Assembly: GCF_014270105.1 (NCBI RefSeq)
Contig: NZ_JACNMF010000002.1
Location: forward strand, 248,001 to 312,000
Direction of reading: 5' to 3'
Length of the DNA: 64,000 bases
Origin: Hyunsoonleella aquatilis
Lineage (GTDB): Bacteria > Bacteroidota > Bacteroidia > Flavobacteriales > Flavobacteriaceae
Position 1 is the first letter of the stretch; every line of letters begins with the position of its first letter. The notes below the pieces were generated by a model. That model made no database searches and was not told where the DNA came from. It saw only the letters and a list, made by a program, of their open reading frames with translations. The translations under genes were made by a program, and so were the position numbers. This document shows positions 30,155 through 38,528 of this stretch, piece after piece.

Positions 30155-30308
30155 GAAACAACATGACTTATCGTTAATAACTTTTTGATATTCTCCCTCA
30201 TATTAATGAAAAATTAACTTGTCTTTTTCTTTAAATTCGTGACCGCTGTTATTACAATGCAGCCTATGTTTAATCTTAAAGAGATTCCCGTGTCCATGGG
30301 AAGTTAAT

Positions 30309-31163
30309 ATGAAGCAGTACCACGACTTAGCAAAACACGTTTTAGAGCATGGCAATGAAAAATCGGACCGCACGGGTACGGGCACCAAAAGTGTGTTCGG
30401 ATATCAAATGCGATTTGATTTAAGCGAAGGGTTTCCGATGGTAACCACCAAAAAATTGCATTTAAAATCGATTATTTACGAACTGTTGTGGTTTTTAACG
30501 GGCGATACCAATATTAAGTACCTAACAGAAAACGGAGTGCGGATTTGGAATGAATGGGCCGATGAAAACGGTGATCTTGGACCAGTGTACGGGCATCAAT
30601 GGCGTAACTGGAACAGTGATGAAATTGACCAAATCAAAGACGTTATCCACAGCTTAAAGCACAACCCCAACAGCCGACGCATGCTGGTGTCTGCTTGGAA
30701 TCCATCGGTATTGCCGGACACTTCAAAAAGCTTTAGCGAAAATGTAGCCAATGGCAAAGCGGCACTGCCTCCATGCCATGCGTTTTTTCAATTTTATGTA
30801 AGCCCCCCAGCCCCCGAAGGAGGAGCAAATAAAAAGCCTAAATTATCTTTGCAACTCTATCAACGCAGTGCGGACATTTTTTTAGGCGTGCCCTTTAATA
30901 TTGCTTCCTATGCATTATTTACCATGATGATGGCGCAGGTTTGCGGTTACGAAGCTGGTGAGTTTATCCACACCTTTGGTGACGCCCATATTTACAGTAA
31001 CCATTATGAGCAGTTGGAATTGCAATTATCCCGTGATATCCGACCATTGCCAAAAATGATTTTAAATCCCGAAGTAAAAGATATTTTTGATTTTACCTTT
31101 GAGGATTTTACTTTGGTGGATTACAATCCGCATCCGCATATTAAGGGGGTTGTGGCGGTGTAA
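30309..31163 (+). CDS. thyA: Thymidylate synthase
   Basis: 284 aa. [12 protein letters not shown] binds phosphate. [12 protein letters not shown] carries the catalytic Cys. [17 protein letters not shown] and [15 protein letters not shown] bind dUMP and folate, and the C-terminus is the usual AV. It makes dTMP from dUMP using methylene-tetrahydrofolate. A segment of 13 residues (165-177, [13 protein letters not shown]) replaces the short ADG-type turn usual between FYV and KLS; it comes from a palindromic GC-rich DNA patch. DHFR, its partner in folate recycling, lies about 2 kb downstream. Confidence 0.96.
   Translation: MKQYHDLAKHVLEHGNEKSDRTGTGTKSVFGYQMRFDLSEGFPMVTTKKLHLKSIIYELLWFLTGDTNIKYLTENGVRIWNEWADENGDLGPVYGHQWRNWNSDEIDQIKDVIHSLKHNPNSRRMLVSAWNPSVLPDTSKSFSENVANGKAALPPCHAFFQFYVSPPAPEGGANKKPKLSLQLYQRSADIFLGVPFNIASYALFTMMMAQVCGYEAGEFIHTFGDAHIYSNHYEQLELQLSRDIRPLPKMILNPEVKDIFDFTFEDFTLVDYNPHPHIKGVVAV
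30801..30839 (+). repeat. In-frame GC-rich palindromic insert within thyA
   Basis: 39 bp encoding residues 165-177, with C-rich then G-rich arms (CCCCCAGCCCCC, GAAGGAGGAGC), unlike the surrounding AT-rich code. Net gain is about 10 residues against normal ThyA. Confidence 0.6.
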
Positions 31164-31268
31164 ACTACCATGATTTAGTATTTTATTTTTTTGTCAGAAA
31201 ATATTCTTATACTATAGGGACTCAATAAACAATGGCTGCTTTTTAGTTGCCATTAACAAACCAACCAA

Positions 31269-32477
31269 ATGAAAACCACACTGACAAAAACTAGGAGAAT
31301 ACACTCCATGGACTCCCTGCGGGCTATTATGATGCTTTTAGGTCTGGTATTGCACTCAGTTATAACCTATGGCACCTTTGATTACAAGGTTTGGCAGATC
31401 CAAGACCCCAATACTACCCACCTTTCAAACGACTATATGGTTGGCTTGATTCATGCCTTTAGAATGCAAATATTTTTTATGGTGGCCGGATTTTTTGGCG
31501 CCATGCTATTCTATGAGCGCACGCCTATAAAAATGATAAAAAATCGCCTAGAAAGGATCCTATACCCCTTTTTGGTTTTTGTGGTTTTACTTTGGCCAAC
31601 CATTGTATTTGGTTTTGCTTATACGGGACGTATTTTTCAAGGTAACGCCAATGCTTTGGAAGACACTTTGTCCCTGTTCACCAACTTGGGCATATATATT
31701 CCCCAAAGCACATTTCACCTGTGGTTTTTGTACTATTTAGTTCTGATAACTGCGGTCTCTGTGCTATTCGGTTTTATATTTAAAAAGCTCCCAATTGTTT
31801 CACTTAGAATTTCAAATGGATTTAACTGGGTTATTAAAAGGCCTTTACTTCGTATTTTGGTTTTGGCAAGTATCTCGGCCTTAGTCTATATTATAATGGG
31901 AGTTTCTTATGTATCCACATCGATCTCTTTTGTTCCTGAGTTTAACACCTTTATTTATTACTTCACCTTCTATAGTATTGGCTGGGTATTGTATCAATCT
32001 AAACATCTATTACATGTTTTTATGAAACACGATTGGATAAATACCTTATTTGGTGTCATCCTGTTTAGCGTATATTTTTTCATGCGTAGTTCCATTGGTT
32101 ACGAAGGACTAATCATCTTAAAATCCGTAATGGTTTGGTTCTTTATTTTCGGCATCACGGGTTTATTTATTCGCTATACCAGTAATCATTCCGCAAGAAT
32201 GCGATATATTTCCGATGCTTCTTATTGGGTATATCTGGTGCACGTTACTATAGTGGTAATGCTTCCGAGTTATCTTGTGGATTGGCCAGTAGCCTCCACT
32301 ATTAAAACGCTAGTTGTAGTCATTAGTGCCGGGGTTATCAGTTTTGCAAGCTATCATTATTTAGTCCGGTCTACTTTTATTGGAAAGTTTTTGAATGGTA
32401 GACGCTATTCCAAAAAGTTATCGGATATAAAGAAAGCTGAGGCATTAACCAACTTAAAACCGCTATTAGATAATTAA
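31269..32477 (+). CDS. Acyltransferase family membrane protein (acyltransferase 3 / OpgC-like)
   Basis: 402 aa and about ten membrane helices. It begins RIHSMDSLRAIMMLLGLVLHSV, where the D-LR pair and the following His are the hallmark of acyltransferase-3 proteins. FFMVAGFFGAMLFYER is the second conserved block. Such enzymes O-acylate or O-succinylate sugars of glycans and envelope polymers; the substrate here is unknown. It is monocistronic. A structured GC-rich repeat element lies immediately downstream. Confidence 0.85.
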   Translation: MKTTLTKTRRIHSMDSLRAIMMLLGLVLHSVITYGTFDYKVWQIQDPNTTHLSNDYMVGLIHAFRMQIFFMVAGFFGAMLFYERTPIKMIKNRLERILYPFLVFVVLLWPTIVFGFAYTGRIFQGNANALEDTLSLFTNLGIYIPQSTFHLWFLYYLVLITAVSVLFGFIFKKLPIVSLRISNGFNWVIKRPLLRILVLASISALVYIIMGVSYVSTSISFVPEFNTFIYYFTFYSIGWVLYQSKHLLHVFMKHDWINTLFGVILFSVYFFMRSSIGYEGLIILKSVMVWFFIFGITGLFIRYTSNHSARMRYISDASYWVYLVHVTIVVMLPSYLVDWPVASTIKTLVVVISAGVISFASYHYLVRSTFIGKFLNGRRYSKKLSDIKKAEALTNLKPLLDN

Positions 32478-32512
32478 GGAGTACCCCGAAAAGGGTTGTT
32501 TCTTCCAATGCT

Positions 32513-32640
32513 TCCGCGTTAGGGATTGAAGCGGCCGCTTTTGGGGAGACGTGCTCCCGAAAGCTTCCGGGAGAGCCAAAACTATGAGCGGAAAGCCTGC
32601 CTGACGGCAGACAGGCCCGACCCCTTAGGGTAACGCTCAA
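32513..32640. repeat. GC-rich structured intergenic element
   Basis: About 128 bp, far more GC-rich than its surroundings and without a convincing ORF. It contains at least three hairpins: CTCCCG...CGGGAG (32554-32573), GCCTG...CAGGC (about 32595-32616) and CCCTTAGGG. The pattern (GTTAGGGATTGAAGCGG ... GAGCGGAAAGCC ... hairpin) resembles dispersed repeats I recall from other Flavobacteriaceae intergenic regions; that memory is unverified. Confidence 0.55.
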
Positions 32641-32694
32641 AACATCCCAGCGCCCTAAAGTAAATTTAGGCCGTTAGTTAAAATGGGCGTAAAA

Positions 32695-32721
32695 CAAAAA
32701 AGCACCTCCAAAAGAAGGTGC
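32695..32721 (-). terminator. Terminator of the CBM48-domain gene
   Basis: Stem GCACCT/AGGTGC (32702-32707 with 32716-32721), followed on the minus strand by a T-rich run. It is 25 bp after the stop at 32746. Confidence 0.7.
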
Positions 32722-32745
32722 CTTGTGTAAATGTTTTAGTAAAAC

Positions 32746-33042
32746 TTATACGGTTACAACGCCGTTTTCAGCACCTGCAAAATCGTTCCAGGCATAAGAA
32801 TCTGCTTCAGAATCGTTAACATAAGCACCGTCAACAACATACTTAAACTCGTAAGAGCTGTCTTTGTCTAAATCAACGGTACCTTTAAACGTACCGTTCT
32901 TTAATTTTTTAAGTGGTGCTTTTTTAGCATTCCAATCGTTGAAACTTCCAACTACAGATGCTTTTTTTGCGTCTGGAGCTTCTACCGTGAAAGTTACTTT
33001 ACATATAGGTTTACTCTTTAAATACTGTTTTTTAATAGCCAT
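32746..33042 (-). CDS. Small isoamylase early-set (CBM48/AMPK-beta-like) protein
   Basis: 98 aa consisting of a single E-set glycogen-binding-like domain: VTFTVEAPDAKKASVVGSFN, then DWNAKKAPLKKLKNG and YEFKYVVDGAYVNDSEADSY. The WNxW-type surface typical of carbohydrate-binding modules is partly kept (FNDWN). No signal peptide, so it is cytoplasmic. No glycogen genes are close, and whether it binds glycogen or is a stand-alone regulator is unknown. Confidence 0.82.
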   Translation of the reverse strand: MAIKKQYLKSKPICKVTFTVEAPDAKKASVVGSFNDWNAKKAPLKKLKNGTFKGTVDLDKDSSYEFKYVVDGAYVNDSEADSYAWNDFAGAENGVVTV

Positions 33043-33242
33043 AATTCTAGGTGTTTTTTATTGGTGCAAATTTATAAAAACTACCAGAACTGGTATATGA
33101 TAACCCGCTTATTTTTAAATAATTATCAATTTGATAATCTGTGTTTCGCATTACTTTAAAGTATGCAAATAATCCCATTGAAATTTATGTTTTATGCAAT
33201 TTTTGAAGGCATTTATAATTGATTATCAGGCCATTTGTTTTT

Positions 33243-33276
33243 TTGGCGTGATAACGCAGTTAAATTCCTATTTTTG
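33243..33276 (+). promoter_or_regulatory. Promoter of the 2TM-DHFR gene (TTG-N23-TATTTTTG)
   Basis: TTG at 33243-33245, a 23-bp spacer, then TATTTTTG followed by C at 33269-33277. It lies 47 bp before the ATG at 33324. Confidence 0.55.
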
Positions 33277-33323
33277 CGCTCCAGTAATTAAAAAACTTTA
33301 ACTTTACTTTTTAAACGTTGAAC

Positions 33324-34256
33324 ATGTTCGGGAAGAAAAAACAAGCACCTCAAATAGATAAGGAACAACTGGAACTTATTGAAAACGCCCAAAGACGGGT
33401 AAAACAGAAAAAAAGGCTGTATGCGCATTTTGTACTGTTTTTGATTGGTTGTGTTTTTCTAATCGTGGCCAACACGGTTCTTGGTATTGGCAAGGATTTT
33501 ACCATTGCTGGCATCAACTGGTTTGTTTATGCGATTTTGATTTGGCTTTTCCTGTTTCTATACCATCTCTTCAACGTGTTTGTGACCCACAAATTTATGG
33601 GGAAGGCATGGGAGCAACAACAAATGGAAAAATTGGTAGCCAAACAGCAGGAGCGCATTGATAAAATGAAAGAAGGGTTTAGAAAAGAGGAAGAAATCAA
33701 AGCGAAGAGCGAGGTGTACAACGAAACCTTGGCCACAACTGAAAAAACCACCCCCAAAAAAAAGACCTCTGAACTCACTATAATTGCCGCGGCCGCGGAG
33801 AACGATGCCATCGGCAGGGGCAATCAGTTGATTTGGGATTTAAGTAATGATTTAAAACGTTTTAAGTCATTAACAAGTGGACACCACATCATCATGGGAC
33901 GAAAAACCTTTGAAAGCTTCCCCAAACCCCTGCCCAACCGCACCCATGTGGTGATAACAAGACAAAAAGATTATAAAGCTCCTTCAGGAGTTATAATAGT
34001 GCATTCCTTGGAAGATGCCATTGATGCTTCAAGAAATGACAGCCAGCCGTTTATTATCGGTGGTGGACAGATTTATGAACAATCCATGGGAATTGCAGAT
34101 AAAATTGAACTCACCCGAGTACACGAAACCTTTGAGGCAGATGCCTTCTTCCCAAAGATTGATACTTCAGTTTGGAAGGAAACCGAAAATGTTTTCCACC
34201 AAAAGGATGCAGAGCATGACCATGATTTTTCGTTTATTACTTACGAAAGAATTTAG
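33324..34256 (+). CDS. 2TM-domain / dihydrofolate reductase fusion
   Basis: 310 aa from ATG 33324; an in-frame TTG two codons earlier is less likely. Residues 1-110 are a 2TM domain: a basic start, helices at about 33-55 and 66-88, and a Gln/Lys-rich coil. A charged linker runs 110-148. Residues 150-310 are a complete DHFR (LTIIAAAAENDAIGRGNQ, Asp176 of LSNDLKRFK as catalytic acid, HHIIMGRKTFESFPKPLPNR, FIIGGGQIYEQ). DHFR reduces dihydrofolate with NADPH to support ThyA. No ATG occurs at the DHFR border, so a membrane-tethered enzyme is the direct reading. In many relatives I recall these as two adjacent genes. Confidence 0.9.
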   Translation: MFGKKKQAPQIDKEQLELIENAQRRVKQKKRLYAHFVLFLIGCVFLIVANTVLGIGKDFTIAGINWFVYAILIWLFLFLYHLFNVFVTHKFMGKAWEQQQMEKLVAKQQERIDKMKEGFRKEEEIKAKSEVYNETLATTEKTTPKKKTSELTIIAAAAENDAIGRGNQLIWDLSNDLKRFKSLTSGHHIIMGRKTFESFPKPLPNRTHVVITRQKDYKAPSGVIIVHSLEDAIDASRNDSQPFIIGGGQIYEQSMGIADKIELTRVHETFEADAFFPKIDTSVWKETENVFHQKDAEHDHDFSFITYERI

Positions 34257-34268
34257 TGCTTTTTTCAG

Positions 34269-34829
34269 ATGACCGAAAAGGAAAAAATGATTGCTGGGGA
34301 AATGTACAACCCCAAGGATGAGCAACTGGTTGAAGAGCGCCATATGGCTAGACTACTTTTTCAAAAAGCAAATAGTCTGAATGACGATAACAAAACAGAA
34401 CGAAACCGGTTGCTGTACCAACTTATGCCCCAAGCAGGCAAAAACCTATGGATTGAACCTCCTTTTTATTGTGATTATGGCTACAATATAAAAGCTGGCG
34501 ACAATGTTTTTATGAATTTCAACTGTTGTATTTTGGATGTTTGCCCAGTAAACATTGGCGACAATACCATGTTTGGACCCAATGTTCAAATCTATACAGC
34601 TACGCATCCATTGGAGCACAAAGCACGTAATAGTGGCAAGGAATTCGCAAAACCCATAAACATTGGAAAAAATGTTTGGATTGGTGGTAGCGCAGTGCTA
34701 TGTCCCGGAGTTTCTATTGGCAACAACGTGGTGGTAGGAGCGGGTGCCATAGTTACCAAAAGTTTTCCGGATGATGTGTTTATTGCTGGCAATCCCGCAA
34801 AAATTATCAAAACCATTGATAATAGCTAA
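34269..34829 (+). CDS. maa: Sugar O-acetyltransferase (maltose/galactoside acetyltransferase type)
   Basis: 186 aa. N-terminal Mac domain (EKMIAGEMYNPKDEQLVEER), then left-handed beta-helix hexapeptide repeats (FNCCILDVCPVNIGDNTMFG, NIGKNVWIGGSAVLCPGVSI) and the ending IAGNPAKIIK. The catalytic His is in the YTATHPLE block. It transfers acetyl from acetyl-CoA to sugars in the cytoplasm. It starts 12 bp after the DHFR fusion and is probably co-transcribed with it. The exact sugar is unknown. Confidence 0.88.
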   Translation: MTEKEKMIAGEMYNPKDEQLVEERHMARLLFQKANSLNDDNKTERNRLLYQLMPQAGKNLWIEPPFYCDYGYNIKAGDNVFMNFNCCILDVCPVNIGDNTMFGPNVQIYTATHPLEHKARNSGKEFAKPINIGKNVWIGGSAVLCPGVSIGNNVVVGAGAIVTKSFPDDVFIAGNPAKIIKTIDNS

Positions 34830-34873
34830 TTATTATTATTTTTACTAAACAGAAACTGACTAATCAACTAACT

Positions 34874-35767
34874 ATGAAAGCATACGTATTCCCTGGACAA
34901 GGTGCCCAATTCACTGGAATGGGACTGGATCTTTACGAGAACTCGCCAGAAGCCCAAGAACTTTTTGAAAATGCCAATGACATTCTGGGCTTTAATATCA
35001 CAGATATTATGTTTGAAGGTTCCGCTGAGGATTTGAAACAAACTAAGGTAACCCAACCCGCTATATTTTTACATTCCGTAATACTTGCAACAACTTTGGG
35101 CGATTCGTTTCAACCTGATATGGTTGCTGGACACTCCTTGGGCGAATTATCAGCGTTGGTAGCTAATGGCACACTGACTTTTGAAGACGGCTTAAAACTG
35201 GTTTCAACACGTGCTATGGCCATGCAAAAAGCCTGTGAATTACAACCCAGCACTATGGCGGCCGTTTTAGGTTTAGAGGATGATATTGTTGAAAAAGTAT
35301 GTGCTGTGACAGAAGGTGTTGTTGTTGCCGCCAATTACAATTGCCCTGGACAATTGGTGATTTCTGGTGAAATCGATGCCATAAACAAGGCCTGCGAAAC
35401 CTTAAAAGAAGAAGGTGCGCGTCGTGCCTTAGTTTTACCGGTTGGAGGTGCATTCCATTCACCATTAATGGAGCCTGCACGCGAAGAGTTGGCAGCAGCA
35501 ATTGAAAGCACCACATTTAGCACACCGAAATGCCATATTTATCAGAATGTTACGGCCAGTGCCGTAAGTGACGAAAATGAGATAAAAGCGAATTTGATTT
35601 CCCAATTGACTGCTCCGGTGCGATGGACACAATCCGTACAGCAAATGATAGCCGATGGTGCTACTTTATTTACCGAAGTGGGCCCAGGGAATGTATTGCA
35701 AGGCTTGGTAAAGAAAATCAATAGAGAAGCACAAACTGCATCTGCAACTTTTGAAGCCAATGCCTAA
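34874..35767 (+). CDS. fabD: Malonyl-CoA:ACP transacylase
   Basis: 297 aa. FPGQGAQFTGMG at the N-terminus, the nucleophile Ser in VAGHSLGELSALVA, GGAFHSPLM with the catalytic His, and EVGPGNVLQGLVKK at the end. It loads malonate onto acyl carrier protein for fatty acid synthesis. Its stop codon is followed directly by the lspA start with no gap. Confidence 0.95.
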   Translation: MKAYVFPGQGAQFTGMGLDLYENSPEAQELFENANDILGFNITDIMFEGSAEDLKQTKVTQPAIFLHSVILATTLGDSFQPDMVAGHSLGELSALVANGTLTFEDGLKLVSTRAMAMQKACELQPSTMAAVLGLEDDIVEKVCAVTEGVVVAANYNCPGQLVISGEIDAINKACETLKEEGARRALVLPVGGAFHSPLMEPAREELAAAIESTTFSTPKCHIYQNVTASAVSDENEIKANLISQLTAPVRWTQSVQQMIADGATLFTEVGPGNVLQGLVKKINREAQTASATFEANA

Positions 35768-36286
35768 ATGAAAATCACACGTCGCTCCGCGTTTATTTTT
35801 ATTACTACAATTGTCACTATTGCAGTGGACCAGATTTCTAAAGTTTTGGTTCGAGCAAATGTTGAGCCCGGCTCTTCATCACCAATTGTCGGCGACTATC
35901 TTCAACTGATGAATGTTGAAAATACCGGTGCCTTTTTGGGAATGGGCAGTGAGCTAAATGGCACTTTGAAAATCATTTTACTTTTAGTGTTACCCGTGAT
36001 AGTCTTGGCTCTTGTCATGCGCCATATACTGAAAGACAAAAGTTTGGATAATTGGTCTTTGTTTGCATTTGCCAGTATCATCGGTGGTGGTATTGCTAAT
36101 GTTTATGACCGGTTTGCTTATGGAAGCGTTACGGACTTTTTATATTTGAGATTAAACGATACGTTAAGGACAGGCATCTTTAATCTGGCCGATTTATCCG
36201 TAACTACCGGCATGATTATTTTGGTGGTGATGATGTTTCGAAATAAAAAGAAAACAAAAACCGAGGAAACCAGTTCCTCGGCTTAA
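35768..36286 (+). CDS. lspA: Lipoprotein signal peptidase (signal peptidase II)
   Basis: 172 aa with four membrane helices. Catalytic Asp residues lie in NVYDRFAYGSVTDFLYL, and VENTGAFLGMGS is conserved. It cleaves prolipoprotein signal peptides in the inner membrane, serving the many lipoproteins in this window. The last residues are Lys/Thr/Ser-rich and the DNA there forms a hairpin that can end transcription from the opposite strand. Confidence 0.95.
   Translation: MKITRRSAFIFITTIVTIAVDQISKVLVRANVEPGSSSPIVGDYLQLMNVENTGAFLGMGSELNGTLKIILLLVLPVIVLALVMRHILKDKSLDNWSLFAFASIIGGGIANVYDRFAYGSVTDFLYLRLNDTLRTGIFNLADLSVTTGMIILVVMMFRNKKKTKTEETSSSA
36255..36281 (-). terminator. Terminator for the convergent lipoprotein gene, lying inside lspA
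   Basis: Stem CCGAGGAA/TTCCTCGG (36261-36268 with 36274-36281). On the minus strand it is followed by TTTTTG and a further T-rich run. It is located in the last codons of lspA. Confidence 0.65.
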
Positions 36287-36329
36287 GTCAACACTTAGGT
36301 ATAGCTTAGTTTGGTTGATTTTTCAGTAG

Positions 36330-37034
36330 CTAATTTATTTGAAAGGTCTGTTCTTCTCCAAAGCCATAGGCCCCATCACCCGAAATGATGACGTTGTCAT
36401 TATTGGTAATAGTATAAGGGCCTCCACCATCTCCGAAAGCATCCAACATGATTAGCTTGTACGTCCCAGATTGCAAACAAAACGATTGGCTAAATTCGGT
36501 TTGGTCAGGATACGGTCCACCAGAAAACAGCAAACTATCACTGGCATCATACAATTCCCAAGCTTGCTCCTCTGGAAAGCCATCAAAAGTAATGCTTAAT
36601 GTGGTTTCGGGAACTGGGCAAATTTGTTTGATATTCAAGGTAATAGGTTCGCCTATAAAAAGGCCGTCTTCATTTTTAAAAACTAGTACTAAAGTTTCTC
36701 CTTCCGCACTAATATTTATATCTGAAATGGTAATGGGAAGTTCTCCAACATTGGTATTGGCTGGCACAATCACGGTTGAAGGCACTGTGTAAGCTGATGG
36801 GTCAACCGATGAAGCTTCGGCATCTACTTCCACACTGAACTGCCTATCACTTCCAGAAAGTTGTGTGGTGTACACTTTTATTTGGTTTGTGCTACTCCCT
36901 TGGATATCCACTCCAAAATCATAAACTGTGTTTTCAAATGCTATGTAATTAATAAGTTCAAAATCCTGAGACTCCTTACAGTTGAACAGCGTCAATACCA
37001 TAAGAAATAGAACTGCTTTTATGGTTTTTTTCAT
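36330..37034 (-). CDS. Lipoprotein with Calx-beta-like/Ig domain, SusCD-associated
   Basis: 234 aa. A lipobox (TLFNC, Cys19) marks a lipoprotein. Residues about 30-130 look like a beta-sandwich of the Calx-beta type (SAYTVPSTVIVPANTNVGELPITISD). The C-terminal about 90 residues (WELYDASDSLLFSGGPYPD, then YKLIMLDAFGDGGGPYTI) resemble a secreted matrix-binding beta fold with Asp/Gly-rich loops. It starts 22 bp after the susD stop on the same strand, so it is probably the third surface component of that locus. Ligand unknown. Confidence 0.75.
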   Translation of the reverse strand: MKKTIKAVLFLMVLTLFNCKESQDFELINYIAFENTVYDFGVDIQGSSTNQIKVYTTQLSGSDRQFSVEVDAEASSVDPSAYTVPSTVIVPANTNVGELPITISDINISAEGETLVLVFKNEDGLFIGEPITLNIKQICPVPETTLSITFDGFPEEQAWELYDASDSLLFSGGPYPDQTEFSQSFCLQSGTYKLIMLDAFGDGGGPYTITNNDNVIISGDGAYGFGEEQTFQIN

Positions 37035-37056
37035 AATAATTCTTGGCTTAAAGATG

Positions 37057-38517
37057 TTATTGATTTATACTGTCGTCCATATTTGGATTCGCGTCAATTT
37101 CTGATTGTGGAATCGTTAAATAGAACAATTCGCTATCCGCAGGCACATTCACCACCACACGATGGACAGCATCTCTATTTATGGGCATTCTCAACCTTTT
37201 GGCATCAAACCATTCCACTCCCATTTCGCCATAGAGCTCCTTCCTTCGTTCTAATAAAATTTCCTGTAAAAGGGCATTCCCTGAATTTGTGGACATGGTT
37301 GCATTCGGATCCCTCGCACTCTGCAGGGCGAATAGCAAACTTCTAGCCTCTCCTTCATCTCCTAAACGATACTGCGCCTCGGCATCTACCAATACCATTT
37401 CCGATTTTCTCATAAATGGTACGTCCGAAGCAAAAGTGAAGTTAAACTTGGTGGTGATAAATTCCCGATACGGTGTTGAAGACCCATAAAAATCTTGGAA
37501 TAATTTCCTAACATCGGTATCCGAAAAGGTGTCCCTAAAATTAGTATTGATGTAGGCCGCATTGTAGGACAAATTCATATGATCGAACATAGCATGTGGC
37601 GACAACCAGAAAAAGTTGGTTTCGTTGGAGCCGTCCTGAAACATGCCCCATAGCCAATCTTGATCAGTTAAATCATCAAAACCTTCACCCCAGTTTGTGG
37701 ATGCCACAGCTATACTGGCATCCCCCCCATAGGCTTCCCGTGCCGAAGATGAGGCCAAGGCCCAATCGTCCTGGGTGACTTGTAACACCCGAGCCAAAAT
37801 ACCATTGGCCACCGTTTTGTTGATGTAACTTTTACCCAGCCTTTCCTCTGGTAAATCTTGAATCGCATCTTTCAAATCGGACAAAACCATATTATACACA
37901 TCACTTAAAGGACTTGGCGCGTTTCCTTCCGAAGCGCCCGTTGCAGGTTTCGTATAAATTGGTATTCTGGCCACCGATCTGTCATTGTTATAGTTCGGTG
38001 CAAATTCTAAGGCCAGTTGAAAATAATGAAAGGCTCTTATAGCCTTGCCCAAGGCAATAAACTCTTTTTTGGTAGCTTCATCCAAGCTTGGGCTACTCTC
38101 TACACCATTAATGATAACGTTGGCATAATTGATAATTTCATAATTAAAGGTCCATGTAAAACTTGTTCTTCTGAAAGTTGGCGACCGATTCTCGTGCGCA
38201 TAGTCAAATAAAAACCACGAGGGCGCTTGAATGACATCGTTGCCTTTAACGGTTCTTGCATAATACATTGCGTATAATCCTCCTGTATCGGTATTTGAAT
38301 TATTAACCCCATCGGTTAAATCATCGTCCCATTGCCCTTTGTACCTAGCATAAATTCCTGAGACAAAAGATTGCACAATCTCCCTATCGGAAAACACCAC
38401 TGATTCTGGAAGACCCGCAGTATTCCTTGGTTCATCTAAAAATTCTTTGGAACAACTCCATAATACCGTCGCCAAGGTCAGCACCGTAATAATCTTGTTT
38501 GATATAAATGTTTTCAT
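37057..38517 (-). CDS. SusD/RagB family nutrient-binding lipoprotein
   Basis: 486 aa from ATG 38517; a TTG two codons upstream is less likely. Lipobox VLWSC with Cys22. N-terminal SusD-like domain with TPR helices, and a C-terminal RagB/SusD segment with ELYGEMGVEWFDAKRL, a recognisable motif. It is the surface lid that captures a ligand for the SusC channel encoded 11 bp upstream. The substrate (glycan or peptide) cannot be read from the sequence, and no hydrolase is in the locus. Confidence 0.92.
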   Translation of the reverse strand: MKTFISNKIITVLTLATVLWSCSKEFLDEPRNTAGLPESVVFSDREIVQSFVSGIYARYKGQWDDDLTDGVNNSNTDTGGLYAMYYARTVKGNDVIQAPSWFLFDYAHENRSPTFRRTSFTWTFNYEIINYANVIINGVESSPSLDEATKKEFIALGKAIRAFHYFQLALEFAPNYNNDRSVARIPIYTKPATGASEGNAPSPLSDVYNMVLSDLKDAIQDLPEERLGKSYINKTVANGILARVLQVTQDDWALASSSAREAYGGDASIAVASTNWGEGFDDLTDQDWLWGMFQDGSNETNFFWLSPHAMFDHMNLSYNAAYINTNFRDTFSDTDVRKLFQDFYGSSTPYREFITTKFNFTFASDVPFMRKSEMVLVDAEAQYRLGDEGEARSLLFALQSARDPNATMSTNSGNALLQEILLERRKELYGEMGVEWFDAKRLRMPINRDAVHRVVVNVPADSELFYLTIPQSEIDANPNMDDSINQ

Positions 38518-38528
38518 TTTCAATTTTT

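Noticed and set aside
32377-32640. 87-codon minus-strand frame over the GC-rich element
   Set aside because: Covers a hairpin-rich repeat and the end of the acyltransferase; composition and sequence look non-coding.
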